Assembly (NCBI GenBank): GCA_002102555.1
Contig: MCFL01000005.1
Coordinates: 558,001 to 622,000, forward strand
Direction of reading: 5' to 3'
DNA from: Catenaria anguillulae PL171
Lineage: Eukaryota; Blastocladiomycota; Blastocladiomycetes; Blastocladiales; Catenariaceae
DNA length: 64,000 bases
Shown here: positions 21,130-33,420 of the stretch, piece by piece
Layout: every line of letters starts with the position of its first letter
Numbering within the stretch: the first letter of the stretch is position 1
The notes under the pieces: generated by a model
The model's input: only the letters and a program-made list of their open reading frames with translations
What the model was told of the DNA's origin: nothing
Database searches by the model: none
Position numbers and translations under genes: made by a program

Positions 21130-22745
21130 CTACTTGGTTTCAGCAAAGTCGGGAATGATAGGATTTGGCCGAATAGACTCTGTGAGGCGAAATGGATTGA
21201 CGACAAAGTCTGGAGAACTAGAGTGAATGTAAACAAGCTTGTTGTCGTTAACCGTTTCCCGCTCATGAGTGCGCTGTATTGACTTGTGCTTGATGAAAAC
21301 CGCATTTTGCATCACAGGCATGCACAAGTGCAAAGGAACGCTGAACATAACTTGTTGGAATCACCAGCAGTTGTTGAGTCAACTTGATCTTTTCCCCACC
21401 AAACATGTCGTGCCCGGCGCGTGATTCGTATGGGCGGACAATCGTGAGGGGTGGGCTAATTGCTTGCCGTTGGCCCTTTTCAGCGAATATTTGGACACGC
21501 ATGACAACTCGGCCACGGTACAATCCCTCTGGCTCATTGGCTGCTTGATTCCGCCCACACATGTTGGTCTTGCTCGTGTACACTGGCGAGCTTGCGCTGC
21601 TCTCGCACCATGCGCTCGAAAGAGGGTGGGCGCTCGATTTCCGGTCCTGGCTCTTGTTCTGGGTTGGACACTCTGGAACTTGCATGGCTGCGTTGGTCGC
21701 TCGATGGAGGCGGCGGCTCCAGGCTGCGTTTCAGGTCTTGGCTGGGCGCCGCGGCGCCTGGAGCGAGGGGTGGCGCCTGGGTGGTTGAGGTGGGTGGTGG
21801 CCCAACGTCAGATTCCGGGTCGTGATTGGGCGCGGTAGCCCGGAGTGATGCCGCCGCAGCAGGTGTCGGCCCAGCCTCGGGGCGCAGCGGACTGCGAGGG
21901 CTGGTCACGGTTGATGCCGTTCCGCTGGGATACCGCTTTGGAATGATGCACTCGTCTTCGGAGTCGGTCTCAATGTGGCGAGGGGGTTGACGGGATCGGC
22001 AAAAAAGAGGCGCGCTGCGGGCCGCGGGCACCAAAGAACTCGCTTACCGTATCCTTGATGGTGTTGTTGAGCGACACGGTACTGTCCACAAGAGTATCAA
22101 CTGCAACCTGAATGGACGTGTACATTTGGGCCTTATTCTTGGGCCCGGCCGCCGGCCGTCGTCCTCCTCGAACCAGTCCAAAACATGTTCCTCGTCGCTT
22201 GACTCGTGGCATCCGTCGTCATCCACTCCGTCAACGAAGCGGACGTCGTCTTGGCCAGAATTCGAGCCGGCTTGATCTTGCGTGTTGGGCGAGGCCACGC
22301 GATTTGTTGACGGTGAGGGCGTAACGTTGGCCCCAGCTGCGCCTTGCCCGTTGGCCGCTGGCGATTTGCCCGGCCGACGGGGTCGGGGTTCCTTCGGCTT
22401 TGGGCCGGTAAGAGACTTGGTGGCGGATGGGGTTGTTGTGCAGGAGACCGTGCGACGCGCGCGGGAAGGCGTTGAGTTTGGCGCCTTTCCTCGTTGACCC
22501 GTGTGGCCTGCGGCCGAAGCCGGGGCGGAGGAACTTGAACGATTGGTGCGAGTGAGAGCTTCGGACAGCTGGGCCGTGGTTGCGGATTTCGCGGAGATGG
22601 TCTTCCGGCGCTGCTTCGAGGAAGTTGAGGAGGCACTGGCTTCAGTGGGGTCGGCGGAGGAGGTTTGGGAGCGTTGGCTCGCGGTCCGCTTGGTGCGTCC
22701 CGTCTGAGTATTGCCGGTAGGGTCATCGTTTTCTTGAGAGTTCAC
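21130..22745 (-). CDS. Unrecognised protein, disordered N-terminus and conserved-looking C-terminus
   Basis: MNSQENDDPTGNTQTGRTKR opens a Ser/Thr/Pro/Arg-rich region to about 22270, then VDDDGCHESSDEEHVLDWFE. A one-base break near 22150 leads to AQMYTSIQVAVDTLVDSTVS. An intron (about 22047..21971, GTAAGC..GAG|ACC) joins to TDSEDECIIPKRYPS, then more Pro-rich sequence to ERMVREQRKLASVHEQDQHV. The last part, after breaks near 21550 and 21350, is folded-looking: GLYRGRVVMRVQIFAEKG, PPLTIVRPYESRAGHDMF, KIKLTQQLLVIP and VPLHLCMPVMQNAVFIK to the stop. No family recognised. The DSEDEC and basic patches could suit a chromatin or kinetochore protein, but that is speculation. Confidence 0.45.
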
Positions 22746-24432
22746 GGTGGTCTGCGGGCAGGGTGGGTCGTTTGAGTGAGTATCCGCAGTTTGAAGCGGC
22801 CGTGGCGCGCGACGAGAATGTGTTGGCCTGTGAGCAGATGACGGATTTGGGAGCGAAAAGGGAGCGGGTCAGCGGGATACGTTGTGACAAAGCTAAGCTT
22901 CCAATCGCCGCCGTGACCTCGTGTTCGGTGCTCAACCAGAAACCTTGGGAGCACCTTGTGTGAACCGAACATGGCCTGCCCCGCGTACCATAACTCAACT
23001 CGCGATATCCTTAGTAGCCCGGCTTGCTTCTGCCACGCGCCCTCCTCCAATTCCCCTCCTTCGGCAGGGGTCGCCGCCAACAGGGGGAGGCTCCCCCACT
23101 GGTGTTTAGTAGAGTGGATCGGGTCAATGCCCTTGATCGGCCTTGGCTCGGCAGAACGTGCGCAAATACATCTGCTGAACTGAATTCGCAGGATCCATTG
23201 AGGTCGACACTTGAATACACTATACATGAGGTCGTCGCCGGATACTTATGTACAGGAGCGTGCTTGGGGTCTGACGGCAGGAGAGGGAACGGCAGTCGTT
23301 AGCCCACAGGACGAGACGCTGATCCAACTCCCATGGTTCTACCGAGCCTTGCAGTTGCATCGTCACTTCCACCGAGAACTTGGTCGGCCGGTTCAATTCG
23401 GTCCCCTGCGATCATTCAGTGTCGCCGACTTTTGGGGGCAGGGTCGGACCGCTGGTGGCGCATGGCAGCGGCAATGGGCGGGGCCCGAAGGCGGCATTGC
23501 AGGCAAATTGCTTTGGGTAACTGGGTGTCGTTTGGCGAAATATAAGACCATACACGATTGGTACATATGTGCTGGCTGCATGCCGTGTGGTTTCGCGCGA
23601 CTGGCTCCCCGCCTGCTGTCCGACCCAAGATCGGCGGCTGTGTGTGTCTGCCTGCCCGGCATGGGCAGGCATTCTGCACCATGCACCAGGTCGGGGCAAA
23701 TACCGAGGTTACATATTGACATGGCCGTCACTGGTCGCGGCCGGTATGGTGCGGGCAATGAGTCTGCGCGGAGGGTCATTGTCTCTGGATCTCGCGTTGC
23801 ACTCTCCGAGAAAAGATTTGAACCAACTTCACGACACCACACACTGCATTCGACCCGCCGTCTGCAATGCCCAGCGGTCGACGGCAGCCAGGCATTAAAG
23901 GCTGTCGACAGCCCCTGCGTCCCGGATCATCCGAACCGTTGCCCAGGCGTCCACGACCCGATCCAATCTGTATACGTTTTCGCAACCAACTTGTTGCCAA
24001 CCCTTTACTCTGCTGCGCACGTCTAGCCCGCTCCGCGCTATCTTGCCGACCTTGTCCCGCAGCTTGCAGCTGGCCACGAGTGAACGCTCGCACACAACCA
24101 CTGCCCAAGCTGGAGTTCGCGATCGATCTTGTCGTTCTGAAGTGTCTCACCTTGGTTTGTGTCTCACAGTCTTTTTATTTACATCTGCCAGCAGTGATTC
24201 TTTCGCCATTGCTCATTGGCTGAGCTGCACAGAGTGAAACCAAGCGTGGGGCTGACTGGGTGCGTTGCATTGCGACTGCGACTGCGCATTCCAATCTCCA
24301 TCCCAACCACCTGTCGTGTTCCAGAACACACATCGTCGTTGTTGCACCACTCCCTCCACTTCACACCACCTGGGTCCTGGGCCCTCATCGCAATCGACTC
24401 ATCGACTTGCCAGCATTTTTTTTTCTGCATAA
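22746..24432. other. 1.7-kb region without a supported gene
   Basis: Open frames exist on both strands, the longest being 23211..24026 (+) with 271 codons. Third-position bias and domain signals are absent and many His/Cys/Arg residues suggest chance. A GGTTCAATTCG at about 23390 resembles a tRNA B box, but its stems do not fold as a tRNA. The last 250 bases are the promoter of the GH26 gene, including a T-run before its ATG. Confidence 0.3.
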
Positions 24433-26366
24433 ATGCGTCCCATGACCCGCCCATCTCCCGACCCCGGCGTGGGGCCCACGACCAACCATCCTGGCCATGC
24501 ACCCCACGCCGTTGACTTGAGCAACGCGCCTGTACTCGATTCCCACAACAACGACTCCAGCCACACGACCCTGGCTCCACCCACCTTCATTCACCACCAG
24601 ACCTCCACCAGCTCGCTCACGTCGCCGCTCCTCCCCGGCCCTTCCTCTCGCACATTGTCCTTTCGTCCACACCATCCTTCAACCATGGGACCTTTGCCAC
24701 CTCCTGCAAAAGACTCGGTTTCCGCCGCCATGGCCTTGCAGAAAAAGCGTCAACGCAACCGCCGATGCATCTTTGTTGGCACCTTCGTCGCTCTCGCGCT
24801 CATTGCTGGCGGCGTCACTGCCTACTTTACTGTCTTCCGCAACAAGGGCGGGTCGTCCTCAGCGTCCACAAACGGCGGCAACAACGGCCCAGTGCCAAGC
24901 GGGTTCCCATCCAACCCGGCAGATCGCAATCCAACTGTAACCGACTTGTCTCGTGCCAAGCCCAGGGTCACGGCCATGCCGCAGATTCAGTTTCCCATTT
25001 CCGAGCCAGTTGCAGTTCGTACGTATTCTCTTGGCATGATGATGTGACCTTGTCATGAGCGAACCCTAACCAATGGCTCATGTTTTTGTGTATCCCTGGC
25101 CACAGCCATGGACCTTGTTCCTACCGGCAAACAATTTGGCAACGGCATTGTATGGGGCCATCACATTTGGGGGTACGTCTGATGTTTACCCCGCATTCAA
25201 TCCAAAACTGTATCCTCACTCACGTCTGTACATCCTTTCACACAGCGACAACTATCTCTGGGCACCAACCATCAAGGAAATTCAAGAGCGCAAGGGCTAC
25301 ACTCCTGGAGCACTGGGCGGCTTCTACCACTTGGACGCCGCAACAGGCATTGACCATCCCGACTGGTTCCTTTCGCATGCAAAGCAGGCTGCCGAAGCGC
25401 AATCCTGGTTCTTTGTAACACTGGAACCGCGCGACCAAGGGCTCGACATTCCATCGGCCACGCTCGACAAGGTCGTCGAGTTGCTTCGCAGGGCGTCGGT
25501 GGATATCGGCGCAACGGTGGTGCTGCGGTGGGCGCACGGTAGGTTCCATGCGCTCCTTCTTTTGGCTCTCTATCTCTCTCTCTCTCTTTTTTTTTTGTTG
25601 TTGGCGCGGTCTTCTCACTCTCGTGCGGCATCCGTGTCGCAGAAATGAACGGTGCCTGGTACCCTTGGGTGCAACAACCCCTCAAATTCATCCAAGTGTG
25701 GCGCGACCTGCACGCCCGACTCAAGAAAGCTGCGCCCAAGGTAACCATGGTGTGGTCGCCCAACATTGGCCAGTTCGACGCTACCCGGCTCAAGCGCGAG
25801 CGCGGGTCGGCCGAGTTTGCGGCCATGGACACTAACAAGGACGGCACGCTGGACGAGCGCGACGACCCGTACACGCCCTATTGGCCGGGCAAGGACTATG
25901 TCGACTACATTGGCATTTCCTTCTTTTGGTTTGGGCCCACGTGGGACCAGCGCACTAATGCGTTGCCGCCAGCGGACATGGCCACGACCCGGTTGACGAG
26001 GCCATTTGATATTCTAAAGTTTGCACGCGACCAAGGGTTGCCGTTTGTGGTTTCCGAGACGGGCGGCGTGTTTTATTCGGATGCAAAGGTGGCGGCGGGA
26101 CCCGGCGAGGTGGCACTCAAGCAGGCGTGGTGGAGAATGCTCATGGCGATTCCAGACGTGGCCATGGTCGTGTACTTTGACTTCATCAAACGCGAAGGTC
26201 CGACTTTTCTTTCTTTTCGTCACGAGTCTTGATTCCTTGCTCACATCCCGCCTTATGCACAGATGGCGTTACCGTCAACTCGGCATTGACCAACGTCACG
26301 GCTGTCATTGACGCATTCAAGACCGATTCAGCCTCGCGGCCGCTGGTGTTTGCCCCGAAACCGTAA
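24433..26366 (+). CDS. Membrane-anchored GH26-like glycoside hydrolase
   Basis: Exons are 24433..25018, 25106..25172, 25246..25538, 25643..26197 and 26263..26366 (534 aa); all phases fit. The domain order is a 110-residue Pro/Ser/His-rich cytosolic N-terminus, basic KKRQRNRR, one transmembrane helix (about residues 112-132), a Ser/Gly linker and the catalytic domain. Removal of intron 3 rebuilds RWAHEMNGAWYPWVQQ with acid/base Glu316. The nucleophile is probably Glu454 in FVVSETGG. DTNKDGTLDERDD followed by PYTPYWPGKDYVDYIGISFF matches the family and resembles a Ca-binding loop. Type II topology places the enzyme on the lumenal or cell-surface side, probably acting on wall mannan or beta-glucan. 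Substrate not determined. Confidence 0.82.
25568..25596 (+). repeat. CT microsatellite plus T-run inside intron 3 of the GH26-like gene
   Basis: A short CT dinucleotide array followed by about ten T, serving as an exaggerated polypyrimidine stretch inside the intron. Confidence 0.8.
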
Positions 26367-26730
26367 CTGGGCCTGTATCGCCCTTTTGCATGGATTGTAC
26401 ATATACCCAGCACCCATGTATCTCATGATCAGCGTTTTTTTGTCGCTCGACCTTATCCAGCTCATCACTTCCTCTCACAGCCCCGATTTTGCTCATTGTT
26501 TACTTCCACTCGCTCCCGAAGATCTCATTGACAATCCGACCTTTTCCGCTGCATTTTCGTCCCTTTTCGCCTTTGCACATAAGACAATATATGAAGCGTC
26601 CATTTTCAAGACATGTCGTGTATAGTATGAGATAGTAAATGTGATGAGAACAAGCAACTGCGATACCGAAAGATGAAAAAACACATACTCGACCAAACAT
26701 CAAACTGTCACGAAAAGCTCGCACTTCAAC
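26367..26730. terminator. Convergent 3' intergenic region between GH26-like gene and PMT4
   Basis: 364 bases between convergent stops, AT-rich around 26600-26650 (TATAGTATGAGATAGTAAAT), suitable for bidirectional 3' ends. No gene seen. Confidence 0.4.
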
Positions 26731-29245
26731 TTAACCCGAGTACTGGAAATCCCAACTCTGCAACCACTTGCGTGCCTTGAGCTCGGGCACCGTTAACGAC
26801 ATGTTGCCGTACGTGATGGGCGCAAACACATAGAACGACCAAGCGACTGCCCCAACCACAACCAGCGTGACAACCCACCCAATGGCTGCCTGCAAGGTGT
26901 TGCGGCGCATGTTTGCGAGCGCCGACTGCAAAATGAAATCGTACACGGCGCCCGCCACCATGCACGAGATGATGCCTGCGGGCAGGTAGTGGTGGAGGAA
27001 GAGAGACCGGCCCATGAGGTAAAAGGGGAAGTAGTGAAGGGCCCACGCCAAAAACAAAAAGCCGGCAGAGTGATGCAGCTGGGTGGTGAAATGCTTGTCT
27101 GTGGGAATGCCGCGACGGGTCGACAGGACGTCGGCAATGTACCACGACAGGTAAATGAACATCATGGCGAGCGCAATCCAGTACACGAGCGGATTGGGCA
27201 GCAAGTAAATCTGGCGATCCTTGCCGTCTTGCCAGAAGGAAATGCCGCGCCACGCCACGGGCCAAAAGTGCGGCGGCGACTGGTACGGATGGGGCTTTGT
27301 CAGACCCGCATTGTGCGAGATCATGAGCGATTGCATTTCGGCAAACTTGGCCAGGAACGACGGCCGCGCGAGACCCTCGCCAGACTTGTCAACCGGGTAC
27401 TCGATTTGTGCGGCCGCGTCCTTTGCGGGACCCGTCACGTCCTCGACAAACCACCGGTTGGCCTTCTCCTTTTTCTTCTTGTTACCGTTCACCTCCTGCT
27501 GCTTGAACCCCCACTCGGGCAGCGCCTTACGGTGCGTGTACATGGCCACGCCCGTCTTGACGTGCACAAAGCGGAAGGGCACGCCAAGCGTCTTGAGCAT
27601 CTCGGGCTCGGCAGGCTGGTCCTTCTTGTCCTTCTTCTTTGGCACGGCCAGCTCGATCCGGAACACGGTCTCGTTGTACCGCTTGAGCCAATCTGCCTCG
27701 GCAATCGTGGTAAACTCTTGGTTGGTCGGCATCATGGGCGAAGCCACATCGTGCGTCAGCAAGTGCGTGCGCGTGTTAATGTGCTCGAGAACCACCTCGT
27801 CGCCGTCACGCACAGGCACGTACGCCGAGGTTGTGTCCAGGACCCCGGCCCACTTTTCTGGATCGGCAGGCTTGATGCGCCACAAGTTGTTGACGTCCGA
27901 GTGCACATAAGCAGTGACTTGCTGGCCTTGCGACGAAATGCGGCCGTCCTCGTACTCGAGCGGATACCTATCCGGGTGCGAGTGCAAATAGGCTTGCGTG
28001 TCTTCGTGGCGCATGGTCACGTTGCCGCCGTACACAACCACCTTGGATTCGCCAGACAACTTATTGCCCTGTAAAGTTGCTTGAAAAGCGGCAGACATGA
28101 ACGTGTCACCCGGGCCTGTCTTTGTCAAGACGGCAAAGTGAATGTAGAACCACGTCAGGTACAGCGCCATGGGCAAGCCAATCAGGCACACTGCGCGTGC
28201 AGCAAAGTGGCGCACAAAGTCCAAAATGTCGGGCGTGCGTTTCGGGTCCAGCAAGTACCACAACTCGACGAGCACGGCAATCCCCACCGTGGCGACCGTG
28301 AACAAACCCACCATCTTGACGCCCATGACCAGGCCCAAACTGACGCCCGATGCCGTCAACCATCCCCACCACTCGAGCGAAAAGGGTGCATGGCGTGTCT
28401 TTGAGAACTTGACCCAGCAGTAGAGTGCCAATGTCACAAACAACATGAGCATGGAATCGAGCAAAATCAACCGCGACTGGGTGATGAGCGCATTGTCGAG
28501 CACAACGAGCATGGCGGCCAACAGGCAGGCCTGCGGCGAGAACCGGAGCTCGCGCATGATTTCGAAAACGAGCGGCACAACGAGTGCGCCGCACATGGCG
28601 GGGAAGAAGCGCAGTTGCGTGTAAGGGACCTTGTTCTTGACATAGTCGTCGCCAATTTCCTTGAAGTCAAAGTGGCCAGAGTAGCCAATGAGATGGCCCC
28701 ATCCGGCAATCAAGAGGCGGCCCAGCGGCGGGTGCACGTCAAAGTAGAAGGTGCGGCGAAGGTAGTAGGAGGCAAATTTCCCGAAATGGACCTCGTCAAA
28801 GACGACTTGGTCCGGGTACACAAGGAAAAGGACACGGGTCAGGAATGACAGGCTGGTCACGAGCCAAAAGAGCAGTTTGGTGAACCAGGCGGAATCGGCG
28901 TAGTCGGTTGGCGCAGAGGATTTGGTTACGGCAGCGGAAGGCGGGGTGATTTTGTTGGCTGCGGCGATGGTTTGCGGTTTCGGTTTCTCGGTCGCGTCCA
29001 TTGCCTATTGACATGACCCAGAGAAGTCAGTGGACACTGCCATGTGACGGAGATCACAGGAGGGTGTGTGAGGGTGAATGAACCTTGTTTTCCTTTTCCC
29101 GCTCGGCGTCGCTCGACAAGAGCGGCTGCTGGGCCTCCTTGTCGGCGGCACTGGCGTGCTTGTCTTGATGGTTCTTGCTGCGCTTGCGCTTGCGGACGGC
29201 CGCATCGGCGCCGGCGCCATTGGAGATGACGGGCGAGTCGGCCAT
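26731..29245 (-). CDS. PMT4: Dolichyl-phosphate-mannose:protein mannosyltransferase, Pmt4/POMT1 class
   Basis: Transfers mannose from Dol-P-Man to Ser/Thr of secretory proteins in the ER. Exons are 29245..29084 and 29004..26731 (811 aa). The short first exon encodes a hydrophilic cytosolic tail (RKRKRSKNHQDKH) and splices in phase to AMDATEKPKPQ. The catalytic loop 1 shows VVFDEVHFGKFASYYLRR and FDVHPPLGRLLI. About nine to eleven membrane segments flank a lumenal MIR region (VYGGNVTMRHEDTQAYLHSH, LWRIKPADPEKW, FVEDV). The C-terminus has LHHSAGFLFLAWALHYFPF and GRSLFLHHYLPA. The HYFPF and YLHSH details favour Pmt4 over Pmt1/2, from memory. No frame break in 2.4 kb. Confidence 0.93.
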
Positions 29246-30604
<1,359 letters not shown>

Positions 30605-31014
30605 AGAGGCTACCGCGAGTCAGTTTGGTTTGGCGGTCGCAGAGTAGAGTGTATATTTTTGAGTTGATTTGATTTCCATGCAATACGGCATACCATTGAA
30701 CTTGCTGTCTTGCTGTGCCGCCTTCCTCGATGTGTGACGGTGTGATGAGCGCGGTCTTGGCATCACTACGGCGGCCGAGCTCTCCGAAGCGAGGGACGTG
30801 GAAGCTGCCAAACGATTTCGATAGATCCACTCATGAATGGATGAATGACTTGATGCAATCCCGTCGTATCTGCGCCTGAGCCATCGCTTTCCATCACAAG
30901 TACACATCCACGCCTCCACAGGCCATCCGGAACACTCCCCAGTCAGAGCGCCAAGGCTCCATTCCAAAGAGCCACCCCAAATAGCACCGAGCGGGTCCAC
31001 GCTTCTTCAAGTCA
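30605..31014. other. Intergenic, TRM8 3' end and promoter of the sphingomyelinase-like gene
   Basis: 410 bases. AT-rich at 30645-30670 (probable 3' UTR). No coding signal on either strand. Confidence 0.35.
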
Positions 31015-32973
31015 ATGAATGCCGCCATCTTTCTTCTCGTGCTCGTTCTCCCCTTCATTGGCCCGTGCACTCTACTCAGCTCCACTTCAGCCGTTCCGTC
31101 AACGTCGTCATCATCCTCTGACGGCACCGTGACGGTACACCTGGACGCCGCCACCACCTATCCGGTCATTGACGACGACTCTGGGACGGATACCGCGACT
31201 GAACGCCAGCAAGACTACCTGCCACTTGAAGCAATCGCATCTGCTGCCAACCGCCGTCAACGCCAGCCACTCATCCCTCTCATTCTGTGCTCTGCCTGGT
31301 CGCGAGTCCAGAATTGGCAGTGGAATCTCGAGCTGGACCACAGTGCCACATGCCGAGACGACCAGCAGCACGCAATGTTCTATTGCCCCTGCTCAAAACC
31401 ACGCAAGCCCAAGCACACATCTGATCCCGCCGCCACCCGTGGCCGCCGCACGCCTGCCTCTGTCCCTGCGCCTGCCCTCATCCTCGCCTCGGAACCCGCT
31501 GATCCAGAAGACTCGTCCCGCTCCCTATTCTCGTCGGCCAAATTTCGCACACAAGACGATAGTTCCTTCTCGTTTCTCGACTCGGTTGATTCTCTCGACC
31601 ACGAAATGCCGTCGTCATCATCCTTGCGGTCCGCAAAGTCGCGCGCCAGTTCGGCGAGCAGCAGCAATGTCATCAAAACCATCCCACCGGTCGCGTTCGA
31701 CCATGTCCGCATTTTGACATACAACTTTTTCTTGCGTCCTCCCTTTATTTCTGATGTACGCCTATACTTGTCTCCCATGCCCAAGAACATGTGACCTACC
31801 AGATTCTGATTCTCTCGACGTCCAATGTTTCCACAGTACAATGGCGATAGCAAAGAAGAACGCCTGACCTCCTTCATCTCAACCGTCCTCCCTCGCTACG
31901 ACATTATTGCCCTGCAAGAAACCTTCTCGGGCTACTCGTCGCGCGTCCAACGGCTTGAAAAAGCCGCCACACGCGCCGGCTTCCTCTCCCACACACGCGG
32001 CCCAAAAGGATCCATGGCTTCTGGGCACTTGCTCGATGCTGGCCTGCTTGTGCTGTCCCGATGGCCCATCAAACATTCTGCGCGGCTCACGTTTTCACGC
32101 GGTGTGACGGTGGATCGACTCGCGAGCAAAGGCGCTACGTACAGCTTGCACGAACATCCCGAGCGACCTAATGTGCGACTGCATTTGTTCAACACGCATT
32201 TGCAGGCGAGTTATTCGACGGCACCGAGGATAGATGATCCCAGTGTCGAGTGCCGCAGGCAGCAGATGCGCGAGTTGGTGGCGTTTATTCAAGAGCAGGT
32301 AGGCGCGCATTGGCCCGCAGTGGCCAACGATTCGGCGGCCGTCAACATGTCGCCGCAGCCGCAGGAACAAGGACAGCGGGGCAGGAGAGGTCCGGCCGTT
32401 GTACCACTTGTTGCAAGTCCGGCCGATATCCCACTCCCCGCATCGCCGCAACTGGATGATGTATCCGCAATCAAGCCCGACCTCCCAATCCAGCGCGCCG
32501 ATTCGCCCACATTGGCAGGTGCATCCACCGCCTCAACAACCTCCACCGCGACCGTCACCCCGGCATCTGCCGCGTCCAATGCAACATACGACCTGATTCT
32601 CGTGTGCGGCGACCTCAACGTCAACTCGTTCCAATCGCCGCCCGAGGAATACAACGCCATGCTCAACCTGTTTTCGGCCGACGGCCAGTTCAACGTGACG
32701 GACGTGCTTGCGGCCGAGGGCAAGCAAGAGTACACGCAGCTTCCCTGGGTGTGGTTTTCCAAGCACCGGCGCGAACACCCGGTCCCGCCGCGGGACGCGT
32801 TTGCAAAGGAGGGCGGACGGTTGGATTACATTTTGCTGCTCGAGCCCAGGAGCGAGATGAGTCATGCCGTCGAAACAAAGGTGGATAAGTGTGAGGTCGA
32901 CCATGCCGAGTTTTCGCAGTTGTCGGATCACATGGGCGTTGCGGCAAAGGTCACTTTGCCCAAGTTGGGCTGA
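31015..32973 (+). CDS. Secreted or ER-targeted neutral-sphingomyelinase-like phosphodiesterase
   Basis: Endonuclease/exonuclease/phosphatase fold. Exons are 31015..31755 and 31837..32973 (625 aa); the intron (GTACGC..CAG) is in phase 0. The N-terminus MNAAIFLLVLVLPFIGPCTLL is a signal peptide or anchor, followed by about 220 Ser/Pro-rich residues with a Cys cluster (FYCPC). The catalytic core has RILTYNFFLRPP, the metal Glu in IIALQETFSGY, SGHLLDAGLLVLSRWPI, HLFNTHLQASY, LVCGDLNVNSF, GRLDYILLL and QLSDHMGVAAK. Motif order is that of neutral sphingomyelinases and bacterial sphingomyelinase C. A Ser/Thr/Pro insert separates the His and Asp-Asn motifs. Substrate inferred; it could be another phosphodiesterase of the fold. 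Confidence 0.8.
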
Positions 32974-33420
32974 GTTGGACTTGTTGGACGTTTGTCTTTT
33001 GTATCTTCGATTCAAGTTGTCTTCTCTTTGTTTTGTTCGGGCTTCATGTTTTGTCGCTTCGTTACTTGTTTATCGTTCGCCCCACCTGTATGCTACTTGT
33101 ACATATCCTTCTCCCATCCACGCACTCATAGTATGTAGCATTTTTCATTCGACTCTTGACGAGAGGACCTGGAAGCATGGAGGAAGGCCTGGGCGGTGTA
33201 TACAAGCGAGCAGGTCAAAGCAAACTGTACAACATCCTGCACAAGATACAGAATCGACAGTTTAGCGAAAAAGAAAGGAGGTGGACATGTGGGCAGATGG
33301 AATCAAAAGGGAAGTAGGCAAGAAGGAGGGAGGGAAAGACAACAAATACAATGTGTGTGTGATGAAAGCCAAAACATGACAAAAGTCACTCAACCAGATC
33401 CCCAACTTGAATCTCTCGGC
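32974..33420. other. Convergent 3' region between sphingomyelinase-like gene and GID7
   Basis: 447 bases, T-rich then A/G-rich (33240-33350), consistent with two facing 3' UTRs. Short open frames only. Confidence 0.35.

Noticed and set aside
23380-23410. tRNA B-box-like GGTTCAATTCG and a second B-box-like site on the minus strand near 23815
   Set aside because: Neither has a T-stem of the right geometry plus an acceptor stem, anticodon arm and A box at proper spacing.
23211-24026. 271-codon open frame on the plus strand
   Set aside because: Random-looking composition, no third-position bias, no domain, and overlapping open frames of equal quality on the other strand.
26989-28074. 361-codon open frame antisense to PMT4
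   Set aside because: It mirrors the codon bias of PMT4, whose membrane and MIR motifs are unmistakable on the other strand.
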